Positions 29,611 through 35,357 of a DNA stretch of 35,357 nucleotides are shown in pieces. The stretch is from Phoronis australis (lineage: Eukaryota > Phoronida > Phoronidae). The DNA is taken from assembly GCA_002633005.1 (NCBI GenBank), contig NMRA01001221.1, positions 1-35,357 of the forward strand, given 5' to 3'. How positions within the stretch are numbered: position 1 is the first letter of the stretch; every line of letters starts with the position of its first letter. A program made the position numbers and the translations under genes. The notes beneath the pieces are model-generated. The model did not search any database. It was not told the DNA's origin and was given only the letters and a program-made list of their open reading frames with translations.

Positions 29611-31038
29611 CAGTCGTAGTAGCAGTAGCAGTAGCAGTAGCAGTACACTGTATTCACATTAAGACAAAAATACACTTGATGCAGATTTACGCTTATGGAG
29701 ACTCCGTGAAGGACCCAAAAGGTCCGTTGACCACGGATCTATCAGAGAATAAAAATACAGTGTTACAGATAATCAGAATTACAAAAATTAAGTGATTATG
29801 AAATTTAAAACTACTTGTGAAAAAAACTAGGAGAGATTATCGAAGATAGTTACACACAAAGCAGCTGGGTATAGTGCACTCAAGTTCATAACTTTCAAAA
29901 CAAACATTCTTAAAATAATTTATAACAGAGGATAACGAATGGATAAACAGTTTTTGGGAGACACTTTTAAGAAGGTTATTAATCATAGGAGGTAGGTCAT
30001 TGCGAACTAAATCTTCACCAAACGATTTAGTACAACGGGGAGTTTGTAGAAGATGTCATTGTCTAGTTTTATATTCCTGAACAGACGCACAGGTAATTAA
30101 ATTGAACGTGTTGAAAAATGAAGGTAAGTGATTATGAACATATTTGTAGAAGAATTTAATAATAGCAACAACATACAAGTCCTTAATTTTGAGAATCTGT
30201 GTAGTCTTAAATAAAGAATCTGTATGGGCATTAAAATAACTAGAGGTAATATTGCGAATAACCTTTTTCTGCAATTTGAATATTCTATTATGTTCACACC
30301 CCATAGCAGAATGCCATAATTAAAATGAGGAAGGACAAGACCATTATATACAGTTTTCAAAGTTTCAAAGGGCAAGAAATGTTTTAGGTTATTAAGAACA
30401 CCACCGAATCTGCTTATCTTTCTCAACAAATTGTTTATGTGTGGACTCCATAACAAGTTTTCGCTGATGGTAACATCAAGTAAATTGAAAGAACGAACTC
30501 TTTCAATTTTCAAGTTATTAAACTTTAAATAAAAATCATCAATACATTTTGGGCTTTATGAAAACCATAAATTTTGTTTTAGTTGCATTTAAAACCAGTC
30601 CAATTACATTTAACCAAGACTGAATTTTCTCCAGCTGTGCACAAAACATAGGTGACTCATTTACAGACAACGTCCTATGAATACCATTAATAATAGTAGT
30701 ATCATCAGCATTAAGTATGCAGTCAAAGAAATTTGTGCACTTCACAAAATCATTCATATAAATGATGAATAATAACGGACCCAATATAGACCCCTGTGGG
30801 ACACCTCGTAGAATTGGAACTGTGTTAGATTTTTTGTTGTTAATTTGAACATACTGAGCCTTATTAGAGAAATAGTTTCTCAAGAAACTTAAAGACAAGG
30901 GGTTACAACCATATTATAGAAGTTTGTCAAGTAAAATTGACTGACTTAAAGAGCCAAAAGCTTTTCAAAGATCAATTAGAATGGCCAGTGGCAATTTATT
31001 ATTTTCCATAGCCCTGACAATTCTATCCATAATTTCAA
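29350..31038 (-). mobile_element. Non-LTR retrotransposon A, 5'-truncated (CR1/L2/jockey group)
   Basis: Minus strand. The 3' end is at 29350 (AGACTTTGTTCAGGCC), followed inward by (ATT)n at 29376-29430, a TAG/TCG trinucleotide tract at 29430-29645, a unique 3' UTR to about 29830, then the C-terminal part of ORF2. Homology to reverse transcriptase ends near 31038, beside the 3' end of retrotransposon B. Copies truncated at the 5' side, and a 3' end built of simple repeats, fit target-primed insertion of LINEs. The clade cannot be fixed without a tree. Confidence 0.85.
29835..31038 (-). pseudogene. Reverse transcriptase pseudogene of retrotransposon A
   Basis: Minus-strand fragments in order: LAILIDL-stop-KAFGSL (about 30950-30990, the first catalytic Asp block, with a stop and Asp to Gly), SFLRNYFSNK, GVPQGSILGPLLFIIYMND, then NADDT in place of the YADD catalytic box (30539-30898); RVRSFNLLDVTI and FNYGILLWG (30097-30513); FKLQKKVIRNI and YFNAHTDSLFK in the next frame (30056-30304). 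Frame changes fall near 30300 and 30525. The catalytic replacements and stops make it inactive. The endonuclease part is missing through 5' truncation. Confidence 0.85.
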
Positions 31039-31039
31039 C

Positions 31040-31122
31040 TGAAGCTGGCTTGATGGCAACAGCTTACAGTTTTATTCACATGAAGCCGGCTTGTTGGCAA
31101 CAGCTGTCATGCTACTGATTGC
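31040..31122. repeat. Two 41-bp tandem units at the junction of the two retrotransposons
   Basis: TGAAGCTGGCTTGATGGCAA at 31040 recurs as TGAAGCCGGCTTGTTGGCAA at 31081, both followed by CAGCT. They fill the gap between the truncated 5' end of element A and the 3' end of element B. Confidence 0.75.
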
Positions 31123-31450
31123 TTGTCTTTATACTGCCCCGTCGGGACAGTTACAGTTTTTTTTTCCGTTGTCTTTATACTGCCCCGACGCCCCTTCGGA
31201 ACAGTTACCAGTGGCACAGGGCCTGAACCCTTAGTTCTCCGGTAGCAGGTTGTCACGAAATTTGGTTGTCTTTATACTGCCCCGTCGCCTCTTCGGAATA
31301 GTTACTAGTAGCGCAGGGCCCAACCCTGAGTGCTCCGGTACATGGTTGTCACGACAGTTTAGTTGTCTTTATACTGCCCCGTCGGGACAGTTTTTACCAG
31401 TTGAGCAGGCCCAGGACCCTTAAGTGCTCCTGGAATAGGTTTGTCTCGGA
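31123..31450. repeat. 97-bp tandem repeat at the 3' end of retrotransposon B
   Basis: TTGTCTTTATACTGCCCCG starts at 31123, 31169, 31266 and 31363, so one short (46 bp) and two full (97 bp) units precede the last copy. The last unit overlaps the final codons of the reverse transcriptase frame (QEHLRVLGLLNW); the earlier units carry decayed copies of that tail (CAGTTACCAG, GCAGGGCC, GTGCTCCGGTA). Confidence 0.85.
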
Positions 31451-32675
31451 AATGCGGCTTAGCGTGGCTTCGCGGAGTGACTGCAGCCTGTCGGAGACAG
31501 TCTGCATTCCGGCAAGCTTGTGTAGTGTGTCAGTTCGGCAATATCTGGGCTGACCGAGAGCAATTCTCAGCGCCCAGTTTTGTAGTTTCTGTAATTTTTC
31601 GATTGTGGAAGGAGCACAGGTTGAAATGTCGATGGCGTCATATTCGAATAGGGGTCTGATGAACATTTTGTAGATCAGTGGTAGGCAGTCGCTCCTAGCG
31701 CCCCACCCTGTGCTCTTCAATCGATACATGAGCTTGACTCTGGTTCTTGCACGGTCACGCACGCGTGCGACGAGGGGTTGTAACGTCAGTCTTTGATCAA
31801 GGGTTACCCCTAGCAGAGTGGCCTCTGCTTTTGCTGTGAGGCTGACACCAAATAGTGAAAGACTGAACGGTCACAGTTTGTGTTTGCGGTGGAACAGGAT
31901 GACCTGTAATTTTGCGGCAATGGGTTTGATGCGCCAGATGGAGCACCAGTCCTCCAGTTTTGATAGTTCCCGCTGGAGGCGTGCTTGGACAACTGTCTCT
32001 TGTTTTTCACTTGTCCAGAACCCGAGATCGTCAGCGAACTGGGATATCTGAATTTTGTCCCTTGGGTGAACTGGTAGGTCGTTGACATAGATCAAAAATA
32101 GCAACGGACTTGGGACGGACCCCTGGGGGTGCCGGCCCTCAGATTCACCGGTTGGGAGACGGTTTGTCCCTGTCTGACTGAGATGCATCGTTCTCTCAGG
32201 AAAGACGACAAGAGCCTAACCATTTTGTCAGGTGGACCTATATTGGAGAGTTTGTATCTCATTCCGTCATGCCATACAGAGTCAAAGGCTATTTCCACGT
32301 CCAACATTATGGCTCCGGTGCAAAAGTTTTTGCCCATTGCCGTTTTGCCTTGAGCTATCAGTCTATGAATGTGTTCGATTCCTTCACGATTTTTCCTATA
32401 GGCTCGTTGCCACGTGCTAAAGAAGCCTTTGGAATCCAGTTCTGCGTTTATTCTATTCGTGAGGATTCGTTCGAACGTTTTGCAAATGCATCATAGCAGA
32501 CTAATTGGGCGGTAGTTGGCCGGGTTAGTAAGGTCTTTCTCTGGTTTGGGTATCATGACACCCACTGCGCTTTTCCACGGTTTGGGAAAGTGGCCGATAG
32601 CAACGCATCTGTTGTATATCTCGGCTAGCCTCTCGTGGAGAGGAGATACAATTTTTGAGACACGCTGAACAAGTC
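31394..32675 (-). pseudogene. Reverse transcriptase pseudogene of retrotransposon B
   Basis: Minus strand, from high to low coordinates: GHFPKPWKSAVGVMIPKP (about 32560-32610), ANYRPISLL then a stop and CKTFERIL (about 32480), LDVEIAFDSVWH (32290-32320, catalytic Asp kept), a broken GTPRGPSQ block with a frame change near 32110, LLFLIYVNDLP and FADDLGFW (about 32010-32085, catalytic Asp pair kept with Phe for Tyr), WCSIWRIKP, then RPLFEYDAI and LQNWALRIALGQPRY (31394-31762) to a stop at 31394. At least one stop and two or three frameshifts disable it. Confidence 0.87.
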
Positions 32676-34010
32676 ATACAAGAAGCGCCAATCTATTAGA
32701 AAACACGAGCCTGTAATCATGAGCACCGTATTTAGATCAGAGATTGTTTTTCTGTGCTCACGCATGTTAACCTCTTAAAAACATAATGATGACTACATGT
32801 CGTCGCACGACAAAATAGTCAAACGAGCACCCTTGTGGCGAAACATCATGGTATATTTGACTCAACAAAGAGTGCTATTAGTTATATTATCGGCCAATGA
32901 AGCCAAACAAAACGTATCGAAACAAGGGCACTCCGGCTCAAACGCAAATTAAAGTAAAAGAGAAGAGTGTCATTTCAAAGAAACGCTATTAAGTGCTTTT
33001 AAGAGTCTTTATTGGTTAAATACAAAATGATTTTGAAGCTAACATTGCTTTATCAACCAGTAAGTTAAGAAAAACCAGCGGCGAACAATCACAATACAAT
33101 CTATTGCCAGTATTGGTATTAAAGGGCAGAAAGTCTTTTATGCGCATGCGTGTTTAACCTCTAACCCAAACCTTAAACGGGACTACTCGTATACTGTGCA
33201 TGCCTGAATCAGTGACTATACTCAAGCCTTTCATCGTCCATCGCTACTGTTACGAAGCAGCTGTGGAATGCGCGAGGCAATCATAGATCAAAAGGCTTCG
33301 CCGCGTTGCTTCTCCCGCTGGTAAAAAAGTTCAACCCATCAAGGTTGCTGGAGTCCACTCCAAAATGAAGCTAAATCTTTCATGGAACAAGTCTCAATGC
33401 CGATAAATGCTTATTAACAAACGGAGAAAACACGACACCTCGGTTACCATTGTTAATTCATTATGTCATGTATTCTTTAATTCAGCTGTCATCAATAGGT
33501 GGAGCTGGAAGTTGGGTATATAACCGCGGTGTGAGCCAGGTGTAGGGCGCGGTTTGTGAGGCAACAGCGAATGGAGGTGGTTTGGACAGCTCGCTGTTTT
33601 ACCTGCAACTCTCCATAGAGCTTTCGCCTGCCAGCTTTCGTCAGCAATGTTTTGGAGGTTTCTGAACTCAGCTGACTGCTCTGTATATGATTAACAATGA
33701 AGCCCGGACCCCGCTCGCCAGGTCTAGTCTTGTCAGGAGGTGTACGTGTTATCACCAGGACTCTAAACTCACTCAATTCCTCACCCACAGGCTTGTAAAG
33801 TTGTTTTTGTTGTTGTTTAGGTTATACTTTGTTACTTGTTTGAAAACTTGTTGCTTCTACCGCAATGTGATACGAAGCAATTGTTGTTGATGAAAACCTA
33901 CCCCTTGTCGAAAGTAGTTCTGCTAGGTTTCAGTAACCCTTTGAAGCCTGGTAGATAATGGGGCTATTCAGAGAATTCTCCTCGCGGTGTCGCTGCTGTA
34001 CTAGTGGTGA
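32676..34010. other. Intergenic, no firm gene
   Basis: Contains TGCGCATGCGTG at 33141-33152 (see findings). A minus-strand frame around 33622-33796 ends in a possible donor (GTTGCAG/GTAAAA) but has no recognised domain and a weak acceptor. No transposon recognised. Confidence 0.4.
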
Positions 34011-34016
34011 TTGAAT

Positions 34017-34028
34017 TGCGCATGCGTG
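34017..34028 (+). promoter_or_regulatory. NRF1-like motif
   Basis: TGCGCATGCGTG matches the NRF1 consensus YGCGCAYGCGCR at 11 of 12 positions and lies 30 bp upstream of the ATG at 34058. NRF1 sites are common in animal promoters near the start site. An identical 12-mer occurs at 33141. Confidence 0.4.
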
Positions 34029-34057
34029 GCTGTCTGCATGTAAACAACTGGTAAAAG

Positions 34058-34336
34058 ATGGGATTTTTATCAAAATACGTCGTCGCGCTAAGCCTTATTA
34101 CTGCTAATTTCCGTGGTGCAAGTCTTCGACAGGTGGCCACAAATTCCCAAAAGACCTAAGGTTACTATATTTGTGGACAATTGCGGTCAACAGGGTCAAC
34201 TAACTGACAAAAAGTGTGTGGATGCTGAAGCCCCGTGTGTGCTCTATGTCTATGACTATGCAGTTCCATTCGGAGACTACACAACAGTACTTGATAAGTT
34301 TTTAGCAATCAGTTTCTATCAACATCGTTCGGTGAT
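34058..34336 (+). CDS. Possible first exon of a small secreted protein (frame interrupted)
   Basis: The ATG at 34058 starts MGFLSKYVVALSLITA, a plausible signal peptide, but that frame stops at about 34158. A second frame beginning after a stop at 34089 reads ALLLLISVVQVF and continues as a cysteine-containing domain (VDNCGQQGQ, KKCV, APCVLYVYDYAV) to a stop at 34338. A one-base shift between 34089 and 34110 would link the two, so either the assembly has an indel, the gene is broken, or the two frames are unrelated. A donor GTAATC at 34337 would join in phase to the exon at 34942. The spacing of Cys-Gly, Cys and Pro-Cys faintly recalls the N-terminus of ML/NPC2 lipid-binding domains; this is weak. 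Confidence 0.3.
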
Positions 34337-34941
34337 GTAATCCCCACCAGTTACCCCACTGATTAACAGTTTTATTGAGTCGAACTAAGTGTTTCTTTTT
34401 GGAAACTCACCCGATGCCGGGTAGGCTAGCAGCACATATTCATATTCGTCCTGGGTGGGAGTGCTCCCAAAGTAAGAGGTGTATGGTACGTGATGCACAG
34501 AAGTCAAGAGTGACTTTTTCACAGCAGTTTCTCTTCAAAATTATGCTGTTTCCAATAAATTCTCTAGATGAGTGAGTTTCCGTATTTTATCGTGGACCCC
34601 ACCCCCAGGACCACCAGGTCAGTTATCGAATTAACTTGAATAAACCTTAATTCAGTAAATGTCGTAACATTGCATTGGAAAAAAAAATGACACCTAGAAT
34701 GAATTTTACTTGTTGAGATCAGAAGCACATTTTAAGTTTCATGAAAAATACACATTGTTAAATCACTCTTAGCCTGTTTCACATATTTTAATCAGTCAGA
34801 TATTAAATAAGACTGGGTACAAAGATTATTAGTTTCTACATATAAACATGAAGATGAAATGTCAAGTATGTTCTGCCTTACAAAAGTAGTTTTGTCTTGT
34901 CTTTTCTTTTACAATTTGCTAATATTTCTATTCGGTTTCAG
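34337..34941. other. Presumed intron of the small gene
   Basis: Ends in a good acceptor CTATTCGGTTTCAG. Contains a chance-looking collagen-like string CCCCCAGGACCACCAGGTCAG at 34604-34624 (see rejected items). Confidence 0.35.
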
Positions 34942-35062
34942 GCAAGAAAAGACAACTGAAACCAACCGCCTGACCATCTATTTCACCGTTGGACAAAGTG
35001 AAAAGCAATCCTTCAGCAATAAACTGAGAGAATTGAACGCAATTCAGAAATTCAGCACCTGA
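34942..35062 (+). CDS. Possible terminal exon of the small secreted protein
   Basis: After the acceptor, the third base of a codon and 39 codons follow, ending at TGA 35060-35062: EKTTETNRLTIYFTVGQS and later KLRELNAIQKFS. Composition looks like real coding sequence (alternating hydrophobic strand LTIYFTV, then an amphipathic helix). Entry in phase 2 fits either of two possible donors upstream (34297 or 34337). No domain recognised and no AATAAA before the window end. Confidence 0.35.
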
Positions 35063-35357
35063 TATGCCTGATTATGGACTCCCTCGAAATGTTGTTTCTT
35101 TCTGTACTTTTTCAGTTTGCCATTTGTTTTTAAATACACTGATAATTGTTTATTCTCGAATCTTGTGCATAGCAGAGTCTTATCCAGCTAGCTATAATTG
35201 AAAACATACAATAAGACAATCGATGCAGTCACTGAATGTCATTTCCCCATAATCTGTACCAAATTGAAAACTTTTTACCAATAGTATAAAGCCTTTCTTC
35301 TGAAAGGAAAATTTAATGTCACTCAGCTTTTGGCTTTCATTTCACTGGGTTCTAGTT
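35063..35357. other. Downstream flank
   Basis: AT-rich, without AATAAA or a recognised feature. It is probably 3' UTR if the preceding exon is real. Confidence 0.4.

Larger units (their letters stand above)
31123..32675 (-). mobile_element. Non-LTR retrotransposon B (jockey-like), decayed
   Basis: Minus strand, 3' end near 31123. It contains reverse transcriptase from the region before the first catalytic block to the C-terminus, then a tandemly repeated 3' end (31123-31450). The 5' part, with endonuclease and any gag-like ORF1, is absent. Motif order (HFPKPWKSA, IPKPEKD, YRPISLL, catalytic blocks, LHKLAGM) is that of the jockey/CR1 superclade, clearly different from element A. Confidence 0.85.

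Noticed and set aside
29312-29795. Ser/Arg-rich and Val-rich plus-strand frames
   Set aside because: Same trinucleotide tract in the long copy; low complexity, no gene structure.
33492-33788. 98-codon minus-strand frame with a possible donor GTTGCAG/GTAAAA
   Set aside because: Acceptor is weak, no domain is recognised and no partner exon was found; insufficient to call a gene.
34598-34624. Collagen-like string CCCCCAGGACCACCAGGTCAG as a micro-exon
   Set aside because: Nine bases between an acceptor-like and a donor-like site, 19 kb beyond the collagen stop, with no neighbouring Gly-X-Y exon; chance is sufficient.

Overview
The window is genomic DNA from a multicellular animal, most likely a marine invertebrate. 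The evidence is GT-AG introns of 0.2 to 3 kb, a collagen gene with a complete basement-membrane-type NC1 domain, and a mixed load of decayed transposons (a Penelope-like element with a GIY-YIG endonuclease, two non-LTR retrotransposons, a THAP-domain DNA element flanked by TTAA, and several inverted-repeat elements). The exact phylum cannot be read from the sequence. A deuterostome such as a lancelet, hemichordate or echinoderm is a guess, not a result.

Left part (1-16.5 kb): the 3' part of a plus-strand type IV collagen-like gene. Eleven exons between 2724 and 15781 join in frame into 655 codons plus a stop: about 413 residues of Gly-X-Y helix with short interruptions, then a 242-residue NC1 domain made of two C4 repeats with all 12 cysteines. 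The 5' end lies outside the window. The NC1 is closest by eye to the alpha2-like subclass, but both residues that form the sulfilimine cross-link in classical collagen IV appear to be missing. A cysteine triplet that in vertebrate chains lies near the start of the helix is here only about 280 residues from the NC1. Together these suggest a short collagen IV relative of the spongin short-chain collagen type. The introns hold a nearly perfect 16 x 60 bp minisatellite, a 47-bp-arm foldback element, a 0.5 kb THAP/Kolobok-like DNA transposon, two copies of a 120-bp dispersed repeat and two tRNA-like SINE remnants.

Middle part (16.5-25.5 kb): a small inverted-repeat element just beyond the collagen stop, a Penelope-like GIY-YIG fragment on the minus strand, and one intronless 347-residue coding exon (22077-23120, plus strand). 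That exon has a good splice acceptor before it and an AATAAA after it. It matches no family I know.

Right part (25.5-32.7 kb): a repeat block. It contains a short and a long copy of the same non-LTR retrotransposon (minus strand, 3' ends made of TAC/ATA trinucleotide repeats), a nest of duplicated segments bounded by a perfect 32-bp inverted repeat, and a second, jockey-type retrotransposon with a tandemly repeated 3' end. The last 1.3 kb carries a possible small secreted-protein gene (about 34.06-35.06 kb) behind an NRF1-like motif; its reading frame is interrupted and the call is tentative. The genes in this window are not visibly linked in function.
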